From Natronorubrum halophilum (GTDB lineage: Archaea > Halobacteriota > Halobacteria > Halobacteriales > Natrialbaceae), in the NCBI RefSeq assembly GCF_003670115.1, contig NZ_QQTY01000004.1, positions 62,001 through 126,000 on the forward strand: a stretch of 64,000 nucleotides of DNA. The letters run 5' to 3'. Of the stretch, positions 7,399 to 14,582 are shown piece by piece (position 1 is the stretch's first letter; each line of letters starts with the position of its first letter). Made by a program: the position numbers and the translations under genes. The notes below the pieces were generated by a model. The model searched no databases, was not told the DNA's origin, and saw only the letters and a program-made list of their open reading frames with translations.

Positions 7399-8213
7399 GC
7401 GAACAGACGAGCGGAACGTTCGGCTCCTGGGCGGATCGACTGACGTACATCGCTGCCGAGGGCCAGCTGATCGTGCTCGGTGTCGTGGTGTCGCTCGGGG
7501 CGGCACTCGTCTTGATTCGTCCCAGTGTACCCGGAATCCCGCCGATCGCGGTCGGCTGGTTCGCCGCGCTCCTGTTGCTCGGCCCGCCGCTGCTCGCGTT
7601 GTTCGTCACCGGCGCTCGAGCACTCCGAAACCGGCGGATGACCGAGGTGTACCACGTTAACGGCGTCGAAGACGTGCGAAAGAAGTTCTACGTTGAACCA
7701 GAGGTGTGGTCGAACAAGACCGTCGAAGGCCCGTCACCATACCGCGTAAACGATAACGAATCGTTCGAGGTGCGAGAATTCGACTGGCACCCGGACCAGG
7801 GCGAGAACGGGACGCTCATCGTCACCGGCTGCTACTTCAGCCAACTCTCGGATTCGAAACTCGTCACGGTCAAAGCCATGCTCGAGGACGTCCACGGCGA
7901 ACTCGTCGAGACGGCGATCGCCTACAACAAGCTACGCGGTCGAATCTCGAGAATGGGTATTGAGATCGAACGCGACACGATCAATGCGCACGCCGAAGCG
8001 GACGAACGCGGATTGATGACACAGAAAACCAGCGTGAAGGAACGCTTCGAGGCAGCCGAAGACGACGCTGAAGAGTGGTCGAGCGACGAAATTAGCGACC
8101 TCGGCGAATACGAACAGGAGTTCGACGCGACCGACCCGATGGAAACGGCACCCGTCACGATCAACACGGGCGGCGAGCAGACGGCAGCAACCGACGGAGG
8201 AAGCGATGACTGA
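7395..8213 (+). CDS. Viral membrane protein with two helices and cytoplasmic domain (ORF7-like)
   Basis: A 272-residue protein starting at a GTG that overlaps the upstream stop (GTGA). The N-terminus has two hydrophobic helices, about 22-43 and 49-72. A charged domain of about 200 residues follows (EVYHNGVEDVRKKFYVEP-like region, then an acidic tail), probably on the inner side. Conserved pleolipovirus ORF7-type proteins have this layout and always sit just upstream of the NTPase gene. It overlaps that gene by eight bases. No enzymatic motif is visible. Confidence 0.72.
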   Translation: MSEQTSGTFGSWADRLTYIAAEGQLIVLGVVVSLGAALVLIRPSVPGIPPIAVGWFAALLLLGPPLLALFVTGARALRNRRMTEVYHVNGVEDVRKKFYVEPEVWSNKTVEGPSPYRVNDNESFEVREFDWHPDQGENGTLIVTGCYFSQLSDSKLVTVKAMLEDVHGELVETAIAYNKLRGRISRMGIEIERDTINAHAEADERGLMTQKTSVKERFEAAEDDAEEWSSDEISDLGEYEQEFDATDPMETAPVTINTGGEQTAATDGGSDD

Positions 8214-9372
8214 CGACAACGACCTACATGTTACGGCGGAGGCTCGAGAGCACCAGGAAGGCTACGGACAGCGAGAGAACCGGGAGATCGCCGACCACGG
8301 TGGCATCGTTCGCGACGAGCAGATTAGCCGGGCGATGGCCGTTCGATCGATCCACTACGATCCGACGTCGGCCGATCGGCCCGACAAAATGCCCGGCCAA
8401 TCGAAAGACCTCACGAAACACGAGGAAATTCGGATGGTCGAAGGGACCGAGAACTTCCGCAGAGCGATGGATAACGGCGATATGGCGACTATCAAGCACA
8501 TGGTTGGGGACACGTCACAGCGAGCGGACGTGAGCGGTCTGAAGGCCATCGGCAAGGTGGACGAACTCATCAACGGCCCGGCACCGGTAATCGTCGTCTT
8601 GGGCGAGATGGGCGCGGGAAAGACGGACTTCGCCTGCTTGCTCGCACAGCGGTGGCGTGCGCTCCATCAGGAGAACTCGCTGCTTGGCACGAACATCCAG
8701 TCGCTCGAGGAAAAGAACCGCTGGGTAGACGACGACGGCGATGTACAGGACGGCTGGATCGGCGACTACGGCACCCTCATGGAGTGGGTCGAGCAGGACG
8801 GCGACCCGCTCGAGCACAGCCAGCGAGACAAACTGTTCATCGGCGACGAGTTCTCGAGCGCCGCCAGTGGGACCGGCAAGCAGGGCCACGAAACCCGGAA
8901 GAAAATGGCACCACTGGTGTACAAGATTCGGAAGTACGGCGGCGCTCTCATCTACATCGCACACGGTGAACGATCGATTCATCCGATGCTCTGGCGCGTC
9001 GGCACGATCGTCAAGAAGGTAAGCCAGAAAAAGGCGGTCATCGCCGACTCGATTCGGAACGCGCAACTCGCCGATATTGAAGGCGAGATCGAAGGCGTAC
9101 CCCCGACGGATCTCCGATACAACACGAAAGAGGCGTCAGATTGGAGTTGGTCGCAGTACGGCGACGAGACCGATGAGATGGAGGCGGGCGAAGCAGCCCG
9201 TCAGACGGCCATTTGGACGGCTATCAGGTGCAAAGAGGAAGGCATGACAAACCGCGAGACGGCGACGTACGTACCCTACAGCCGCGAATGGGTCGGAACT
9301 CGCTGGCGAGAGTACCGCGACGAAGGCGAGCACGTCGATACGCTTGCCAAAGTCGAAGAGGTAATCGCATGA
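8206..9372 (+). CDS. VP8-like P-loop NTPase of pleolipovirus
   Basis: A 388-residue ATPase-like protein. Walker A is GEMGAGKT at residues 133-140. A probable Walker B is KLFIGDEF near 210-217, and QKKAVIADSIRNA near 283 may be a sensor strand. A C-terminal helix-turn-helix (CKEEGMTNRETATYVPYSRE) could bind DNA. VP8-type putative ATPases close the structural module in pleolipoviruses and may drive genome packaging or a late assembly step. Last gene of the tightly overlapped operon from 4600. Confidence 0.82.
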   Translation: MTDDNDLHVTAEAREHQEGYGQRENREIADHGGIVRDEQISRAMAVRSIHYDPTSADRPDKMPGQSKDLTKHEEIRMVEGTENFRRAMDNGDMATIKHMVGDTSQRADVSGLKAIGKVDELINGPAPVIVVLGEMGAGKTDFACLLAQRWRALHQENSLLGTNIQSLEEKNRWVDDDGDVQDGWIGDYGTLMEWVEQDGDPLEHSQRDKLFIGDEFSSAASGTGKQGHETRKKMAPLVYKIRKYGGALIYIAHGERSIHPMLWRVGTIVKKVSQKKAVIADSIRNAQLADIEGEIEGVPPTDLRYNTKEASDWSWSQYGDETDEMEAGEAARQTAIWTAIRCKEEGMTNRETATYVPYSREWVGTRWREYRDEGEHVDTLAKVEEVIA

Positions 9373-9489
9373 CGGCGCGGCGCTGGCAGGCTGGCAACGG
9401 CAACCGTGCCCCCTTTACTATGGGCGTGGCCCGACAGGGCCACGTACCGCGGCCCATCGCCTGCATTTCCTGTAGTATGGGGAGAGGAG

Positions 9490-9500
9490 AAATAAATAAA
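9490..9500 (+). promoter_or_regulatory. TATA-like box for the 9535 gene
   Basis: AAATAAATAAA at 9490-9500 lies about 35-45 bp before the ATG at 9535, in a 162-bp gap after the NTPase gene. The spacing fits an archaeal promoter with a short leader, so the nuclease-like gene is probably transcribed separately from the structural operon. Confidence 0.5.
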
Positions 9501-9534
9501 GACGCGCGACGAGCGCGTACGTGATGAATCGAAA

Positions 9535-9924
9535 ATGACTCGGAGTCGATCGAAGCGAGCGAATCACTTCGGCACAGCCTGCGAGAAACGGATGGCGAAG
9601 AAACGACGGTTTGAACTCGAGCGCGCCAGCTGGCACGATGCCAGGTTCGGAAACGGAACACCCGTCGAGATCAAGAGCACCATGCTCGAGCACAGCGACG
9701 GCCAACCGGGGAACTTCAAGATCTACAGAGCCTATCACGAAAAGCTTCGGCGAGCGGACGGCTGGTACTGTTTCGTCGTCTACCGGCCACACGGTCGCTC
9801 CGGCTGCACGGTCGTCAAAGACAAGATGGGCAAAGCGTCGAATCTCCCGCTGCTTCGGTGGCACGGGGGCGGCGATCACCGTGGAACCGAGCAAGCAAAA
9901 ATCTCGATCGGCGATATTTTCTAA
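9535..9924 (+). CDS. Small PD-(D/E)XK-like viral nuclease candidate
   Basis: A 129-residue basic protein. An early glutamate in GTACEKRMAKKR, then HDARFGNGTPVEIKST, matches the D-(x)n-E-x-K pattern of PD-(D/E)XK nucleases of the Holliday-junction resolvase or recombination-nuclease type. A basic helix (RAYHEKLRRADGWYCFVVY) follows. The active site is assigned by eye; the spacing from D to ExK is about 11 residues, within the normal range. It follows the structural operon and precedes the cargo genes, so a role in viral genome processing is inferred. Confidence 0.6.
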   Translation: MTRSRSKRANHFGTACEKRMAKKRRFELERASWHDARFGNGTPVEIKSTMLEHSDGQPGNFKIYRAYHEKLRRADGWYCFVVYRPHGRSGCTVVKDKMGKASNLPLLRWHGGGDHRGTEQAKISIGDIF

Positions 9925-10034
9925 TCCGACTCTGTTGAAACTCTCAGCAAGGAATTCGGTTTTTCATCCTTAGCGGCAAGTACAGTCTGCTAATGTAGCG
10001 AGTCTTTTTACAGTTCTCTGTAGGATGCCATCGC

Positions 10035-10793
10035 ATGGTAGCGACAAATCAAATCCTGTCCGTGTTCATCATCTTTGCGCTCGCGCTACTTGTGGTTCGG
10101 ATCGGAGCGATTGCGCTTCGAATGACTGGTCTCTCACCGGACGTGGCCGCGTTTCAGGCAGCATCGGCATTTTCGGGAGCGGGATACACGACCGAAGAGG
10201 CAGAGTTTACGGTCTCGGAACCAAGCAGACGGACCATTGTCATCTGGCTTATCCGACTCGGAAGCATCGGGGTTGTGAGTGCGTTTGCCTCACTCCTTCT
10301 GTCGTTCATCAACGCTGAGGGCGAGAACGTTCTCACACTCATCTACGTTATCGGTGGTGTTATCGGGATTGTTCTTCTCGCTCGTAGCCAGCTGTTGAAT
10401 CGAGCGCTGACGCCAATTCTCGAGCAGGCGCTTGACTATACGACGGATCTTACCATCCAAGATTACACGCAGGTACTCGGTCTTCAGAGTGAATATCGCG
10501 TCGCCGAAGTCGAGATCAACGAAGACGAATGGCTGGCAAATGATACGGCCAGAGAGTTGAATCTCTCTGACGAGGGGGTGATCCTGCTCGGGGTTGAGCG
10601 AGACGAGGACTATATCGGTGCCCCCGGTCCCGATACAGAGATTCAACCGGGAGATACCGTTACCCTCTACGGGAAAGAAGACCGATTACAGGAACTCGCA
10701 GATCGAGACGAAGGGGACGTTGAGGCGCACAACGAGGCGCGTGATGAGCACGAAGACATCCTCTCTGAACAAGAACGAGTTATTAATCAGTAA
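10035..10793 (+). CDS. Membrane protein with C-terminal RCK (TrkA-C) domain
   Basis: A 252-residue protein. About three hydrophobic helices (6-29, 67-90, 98-116) precede a cytoplasmic region containing an RCK_C/TrkA-C domain at about 145-215, with the typical ending IQPGDTVTLYGKEDRL. Between helices 1 and 2, FQAASAFSGAGYTTEEAEF resembles the pore-loop region of KtrB/TrkH-type potassium transporters, but a complete pore unit is absent. RCK_C domains bind small ligands and gate cation transport. This is not a known pleolipovirus structural gene and is probably cargo. It ends with an acidic coiled tail. Confidence 0.7.
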   Translation: MVATNQILSVFIIFALALLVVRIGAIALRMTGLSPDVAAFQAASAFSGAGYTTEEAEFTVSEPSRRTIVIWLIRLGSIGVVSAFASLLLSFINAEGENVLTLIYVIGGVIGIVLLARSQLLNRALTPILEQALDYTTDLTIQDYTQVLGLQSEYRVAEVEINEDEWLANDTARELNLSDEGVILLGVERDEDYIGAPGPDTEIQPGDTVTLYGKEDRLQELADRDEGDVEAHNEARDEHEDILSEQERVINQ

Positions 10794-10852
10794 GCAGCTG
10801 TAGTGTGCAGCTCTGTCACCGAGACAACTATCTTAGGACTCAAACAGGGCTG

Positions 10853-11107
10853 CTACTCCTTTTCGACAACTACGGACTGGCCAACATCGAAGGTCGTGAC
10901 TCGAGTACTCAGCGTCTCGGCGATCTCCCGGCGTTGCTCGTGCGTGAGGTCGTCGCGCTCGAGGACCTGGCGGGCAGCTGCAACCAGTCGGGGCACGTCG
11001 TCACACGCTGAGACGACGGCTTTCGTCTTGTTACAGTTGTAGAAGCGTGCTGCACGGTCAATCGCGTCGTTTCGGTAGGCATAGTCCCCGTCAGTTCGGA
11101 TTCGCAT
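10853..11107 (-). CDS. Small haloarchaeal conserved protein (DUF7692-like)
   Basis: An 84-residue protein, MRIRTDGDYAYRNDAIDRAA at the start, followed by a helix pair around YNCNKTKAVVSACDDVPRLV and VLERDDLTHEQRREIAETL. The pattern resembles a family I believe is listed as DUF7692, widespread in haloarchaeal plasmids and proviruses. A CopG-like or helical DNA-binding role is possible but not shown. The start at 11107 is chosen over one four codons upstream because the family begins with the basic strand. It converges on the RCK-domain gene. Confidence 0.6.
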   Translation of the reverse strand: MRIRTDGDYAYRNDAIDRAARFYNCNKTKAVVSACDDVPRLVAAARQVLERDDLTHEQRREIAETLSTRVTTFDVGQSVVVEKE

Positions 11108-11235
11108 ACTCGTACACACGAGCCCCCGAATCCTAGTTTTTTCGACTCACTCAACGCCGCCCATAGCCCATAATCGGTGTGTTTCTGTCACCCAATCAGA
11201 GTTGTTCCGAGGTTCGTCGCGGCGATCGTCACTCG

Positions 11236-11270
11236 ATATGCACACGGCCTTTCCGATCTCGTGTGCATAT
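11236..11270. repeat. 11-bp perfect inverted repeat at the edge of the AT-rich cassette
   Basis: ATATGCACACG (11236-11246) and CGTGTGCATAT (11260-11270) are perfect reverse complements with a 13-bp spacer. It lies in the 240-bp gap between the DUF7692-like gene and the end of the leftward cassette, where base composition changes sharply. It could be a transcription terminator stem, an operator or a recombination scar. Confidence 0.6.
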
Positions 11271-11347
11271 TCGGGAAACCAGATCTGTCGGCGTGCAACC
11301 CCACGGGGCCGACAGGGGACGTCGATAGCAAGAAGGTAGTCCGTTGA

Positions 11348-12046
11348 TTATAGTCTAAGAGAAATCACCGATGTTGTTGCCCATCCGATTGCTAATATAG
11401 TTATTAGGAAATGTGATTTTCTCCTAAGCGCGTCTTTCACCCATATCTCCAACTCATGGAGAGATAGAGTGAGCGATGGACTCTCGGGATAATAAATTAT
11501 CAATTCCCTTTGTGGGAGCAAGCCGCTATCATAGTCAACAAACAAAGCTGCATTCGGCCCTATTGGAGTTTTTGCCCCCCGTGGCATACTATCGTTCCAG
11601 TCTAATACCTCAAAGAGTTCAGCTCTCCCATAAATCATGCCTATAGTAGTGACATCTAAATCCTTTAGAGAACGATTTTGTGAGATAGCATCTAATAATA
11701 TGCCAAATCCAGGATCGCCCTTCTGAACGTAACCCATCTCTATCTCTTGAAGTACGTTTTCTTCATCTAACTCATCACGAAGGTTATTGAGATCTATATC
11801 CAACTCTTCTGCTATAATCTTTAAAAGCTCCTCCTCGGTAGTACCTGACTGTTCTGAAATGGCACTAATGTCAATTAGATCGAACGGTTCGTCATTCCTT
11901 TGTCTTAGGCGATCAATCGCATTTCTTGCCCGTCTTTGGAAAGGATTTAATTTGTGTTCGGTAAATACTGGAATGACAATAATTGCGATTGTAGTGAGAA
12001 TTTGGACACCGGCTATGAAACTAGTAGTACTTATCATATTGGCCAA
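11348..12046 (-). CDS. Uncharacterised protein with hydrophobic helix at each end
   Basis: A 232-residue protein not recognised. Hydrophobic helices lie at residues 6-28 (FIAGVQILTTIAIIVIPVF) and 212-230 (HFLITILAIGWATTSVISL), with a soluble domain of about 180 residues between, predicted to be on the cytoplasmic side. The middle contains RARNAIDRLRQRNDEPFDLI and then EELLKIIAEELDIDLNNL, a helical repeat-like stretch. Codons are AT-rich, unlike the viral genes. It is the most downstream gene of the leftward cassette, in the position where membrane effectors often sit in antiviral operons; that comparison is only inference. Confidence 0.7.
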   Translation of the reverse strand: MANMISTTSFIAGVQILTTIAIIVIPVFTEHKLNPFQRRARNAIDRLRQRNDEPFDLIDISAISEQSGTTEEELLKIIAEELDIDLNNLRDELDEENVLQEIEMGYVQKGDPGFGILLDAISQNRSLKDLDVTTIGMIYGRAELFEVLDWNDSMPRGAKTPIGPNAALFVDYDSGLLPQRELIIYYPESPSLTLSLHELEIWVKDALRRKSHFLITILAIGWATTSVISLRL

Positions 12047-12199
12047 GTGAAGTTTAGTCTGAATATGAATAAGTCCCTCCTATTTCAGACTGCAAGCATA
12101 TCCATAATTTTCGCGTGTATCTCGAGAGTGCGACTGCTTGGACTGGAACTGCGGAGGCGGGATGGTTGATTTTATGACCTTGATTTTAGCCATTGGATC

Positions 12200-12361
12200 T
12201 CATTCGAGTTGCCGAATTGCTTCACTGACTGAAAGCCCATGTTGATCTGCGATCTCAGCTGCAATGTTCAAGGCTCGGTTTTCTTCCTCCATTCCTTTGT
12301 ACTCCTGTGCAAGCAGTGCTAACGCATGAACAACCAGTAGATCGTCTTGTGGATGTCGCAT
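12200..12361 (-). CDS. 53-aa acidic helical protein of the cargo cassette
   Basis: A complete 53-residue frame from an ATG at 12361, starting MRHPQDDLLVVHALALLAQE and ending SVSEAIRQLE. It is almost entirely amphipathic helix with an acidic central run (KGMEEENRAL). A TATA-like box in the - orientation, TTTATCAG at 12395-12388, sits about 30 bp upstream of the ATG, the normal distance for a leaderless haloarchaeal transcript. The gene has its own promoter and stands between the larger cassette genes. Function unknown; a small regulator or antitoxin-like partner is possible. Confidence 0.6.
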   Translation of the reverse strand: MRHPQDDLLVVHALALLAQEYKGMEEENRALNIAAEIADQHGLSVSEAIRQLE

Positions 12362-12387
12362 GACGCTAATGTCTGGTCACGGCTTCA

Positions 12388-12395
12388 CTGATAAA
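12388..12395 (-). promoter_or_regulatory. TATA-like box for the 53-aa gene
   Basis: TTTATCAG read on the - strand, centred about 30 bp before the ATG at 12361. The spacing supports a leaderless transcript. The 12396-12625 stretch holds no further gene I can support. Confidence 0.45.
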
Positions 12396-12625
12396 CCCTC
12401 GTAGGCAGATCCGACAATCATGGTTAGCGAGGTTCCAATATAGTCTATGAGTCAAGGAACGTCGCTATGACGCCCAATATCGGCCGGTCGAATTTTTCGA
12501 TAGCGCGGCGCGCAATTATCCTGCTCTCTTAGGGGGCATACTCGGTAAATGCATTCGCTTGACATACGATCACAGGAGGAGGGAGAGAGTGGAACAGATA
12601 AAAGAATACAATTTTTTCGCTAAAT

Positions 12626-13606
12626 TTAGTCTGCTACAGGTACTGACTGGGATTCATTGTTTATAGCATCATAAATCCGTCTTTTACCTACTACAAATTC
12701 ATCCTCGCGCTCAATGATATTTGCCTCCTCTAATTTTCTCAGCTTATCATCTAACACTAATGGGTCGACAGTATCTCCCCATTCATACTTTAGAGTCTCT
12801 CTTAGTGCATCTGTATCGAGATATAGATCAGACTTTTGTCTTTGAATAGCAGAATAGTAGTAGGAGTTTGCGTACTTTGGGAAGTGGTTCAGCATTCGTA
12901 GTCCAAGCTGATCACGGAGAATATGATATCCCTCACTGATGATATTGCCCACGACAACTTTCTCGTAATCATCTAAGGATACATCTTCGGAATCATCGAA
13001 CTCTCTCATGTCTGCAGCCTGCATTTTCCTACCAGCTCGAACTGTTCCTTCTTCGATGATAACGAAATCTAAGTCAGCTAGAACTTTAAGATAATTCTGC
13101 GTGTTCTGTGTTCTTTGAATGTCATCTATTCTAGAAACTTCCAGTTCAGATTCCTTTTTAAGCCATCGAACAATCTGAATTAGTGAATTGAGTTGATTTC
13201 GGACAGGGTCTAATTGATAAACATCATTATAGATCGTCTTAGCCATAGACCAATCTAACTTATTGACGATATCCTGTTTACGTCCGTATGCCTTTTCCTT
13301 CAGTTCGGTTCGATCAGGTAACTCAATCGTGAAATAACCTTCACCTGTTGGGACCGCATACAGAGTTTCCACATCGCCAATATTGATATATTTCATCACA
13401 TTATCTTGCTCTCGGCGATCACTCACATCTTTAGGATAGGATGTGCCCAAACGAATTACTATCTCGTTATTGGAAACTTCAAAAGTTTCTTGGACAAAGA
13501 CACCTCTCCCGTATCGTCTTTTCAGTCTGTTCTCAACTTCGTTCTCTATCTTGGCAGACTCCTGGAACACCAAGCGATCGTTCCGAATCTGAACATTCTC
13601 TGTCAT
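12626..13606 (-). CDS. Uncharacterised 326-aa partner of the C39-like peptidase
   Basis: Not recognised. The N-terminal part (about 1-110) is a mixed alpha/beta domain with strands such as NNEIVIRLGTS and GYFTIELPD. The rest is helical, with two segments that look like winged helices: around 152-195 (RTQNTQNYLKVLADLDFVII, then EEGTVRAGRKM) and 265-312 (DPLVLDDKLRKLEEANIIER, then EDEFVVGKRRIYD). This suggests nucleic-acid or protein binding through wHTH folds. It starts five bases after the stop of the peptidase gene, so the two are almost certainly co-transcribed. Codons are AT-rich. It may be the peptidase's substrate or its sensor; neither is shown. Confidence 0.75.
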   Translation of the reverse strand: MTENVQIRNDRLVFQESAKIENEVENRLKRRYGRGVFVQETFEVSNNEIVIRLGTSYPKDVSDRREQDNVMKYINIGDVETLYAVPTGEGYFTIELPDRTELKEKAYGRKQDIVNKLDWSMAKTIYNDVYQLDPVRNQLNSLIQIVRWLKKESELEVSRIDDIQRTQNTQNYLKVLADLDFVIIEEGTVRAGRKMQAADMREFDDSEDVSLDDYEKVVVGNIISEGYHILRDQLGLRMLNHFPKYANSYYYSAIQRQKSDLYLDTDALRETLKYEWGDTVDPLVLDDKLRKLEEANIIEREDEFVVGKRRIYDAINNESQSVPVAD

Positions 13607-13611
13607 TTTTA

Positions 13612-14229
13612 TCAGGCCTGATTGAGTGTCTGTTGTTCTTGTTGGTCAATCCAGAGAGTCCATCGGGGTGCAGATTCCCCGCTCCACCACTCATAAAATA
13701 GTGGTTGGGGAACCTCTTTCGGTGGTGTATCATTTGGTTCCGGAGGTAAATAAAAATCCTCAAATGGATCAAATATCAGGACAGTTTCGTCGTTAAATGC
13801 AAATGGAACAATAATATGGGGTTGAGCGTCACCATACATTCCGGTTTGTACGTCGTAGCCATCTACCCAATCAAAATACCGGGTATCAAACTCAACAAGC
13901 GGATATGACGAGTTTTCATCACGTATCAACTCATCTAATTCACCCATAGAAAGAGCCTTGTCTTCTTTGACCTCGTAACTAAAGGGATTGAGTTTCTGTC
14001 CTAATTGTTCTGGCAAAAAGTCTGTAGTTGAACCGAGTAAAGGATCATAGTCCACCATTTCTAGTATTTCTTCCTTCCCAATTCGTATTTCAGGGACCTC
14101 ATGGCGGGTAGCTAGATCATCAAGGATATTCACTAAGGCGATAGGAAGACACGTATTCTCCCTCTCTTGACTACGGAACTCAGAAACAGTCGATTGATAC
14201 GTATCTCTTTGTTGCTCAGATATAGTCAC
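13612..14229 (-). CDS. C39-like (papain-fold) cysteine peptidase
   Basis: A 205-residue soluble protein. C27 in ENTCLPIALVNIL begins a helix as in C39/papain-like peptidases. H138 in AQPHIIVPFAFND and D154 in VLIFDPF supply the matching His and Asp of the triad, with the usual spacing of these motifs. There is no signal peptide or membrane helix, so it would act in the cytoplasm, unlike C39 domains fused to ABC exporters. It is the first gene of a leftward pair with the 326-aa protein. Function could be cleavage of the partner, or a toxin acting on host proteins. The fold assignment is by motif only. Confidence 0.72.
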   Translation of the reverse strand: MTISEQQRDTYQSTVSEFRSQERENTCLPIALVNILDDLATRHEVPEIRIGKEEILEMVDYDPLLGSTTDFLPEQLGQKLNPFSYEVKEDKALSMGELDELIRDENSSYPLVEFDTRYFDWVDGYDVQTGMYGDAQPHIIVPFAFNDETVLIFDPFEDFYLPPEPNDTPPKEVPQPLFYEWWSGESAPRWTLWIDQQEQQTLNQA

Positions 14230-14389
14230 TTATCCCACCTTTCGGATATTCTGTTGACACTCCAATTGCAAATACATTCCGGATAAGAAACCACAATCCA
14301 GTGTACCTGATGAACCGTGGTTTCGTGTGCTTCAACTGGAGAACTTCGTGCGGAGGTGGGAGCGGGGCGTTGTAATTTTTTGGCTCTGT

Positions 14390-14435
14390 CCCCTTGGGGA
14401 CACCCGCCAAGGGGGTTTTCGCGCGCAGCGCGAAA
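14390..14435. repeat. Two adjacent perfect hairpins between the cassette and rep gene
   Basis: CCCCTTGG (14390-14397) pairs with CCAAGGGG (14407-14414), and TTTCGCGC (14417-14424) pairs with GCGCGAAA (14428-14435) around a 3-nt loop. The 353-bp gap 14230-14582 otherwise holds nothing I can call a gene. It is GC-rich and marks the boundary between the AT-rich cassette and the viral replication gene. Possible roles are terminator of the rep transcript or part of the viral origin. Confidence 0.55.
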
Positions 14436-14582
14436 CGACCCCGCCGGCGTTGCGGTGCGATCGCGGCGCTGGCCCCGGCCTCGAGCCACCGACTACAACC
14501 AGATTTGTCTAAGCAGCCGTGTTAGTCAAGTGAACTTGTATAAAACAGTCAAAAAGACAGCGTTGCCACTACGCTGGCCGGT

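Noticed and set aside
14216-14489. Leftward frames between the peptidase gene and the rep gene
   Set aside because: They run through GC-rich hairpins, are rich in Pro and Arg, and start without any promoter or ribosome signal.
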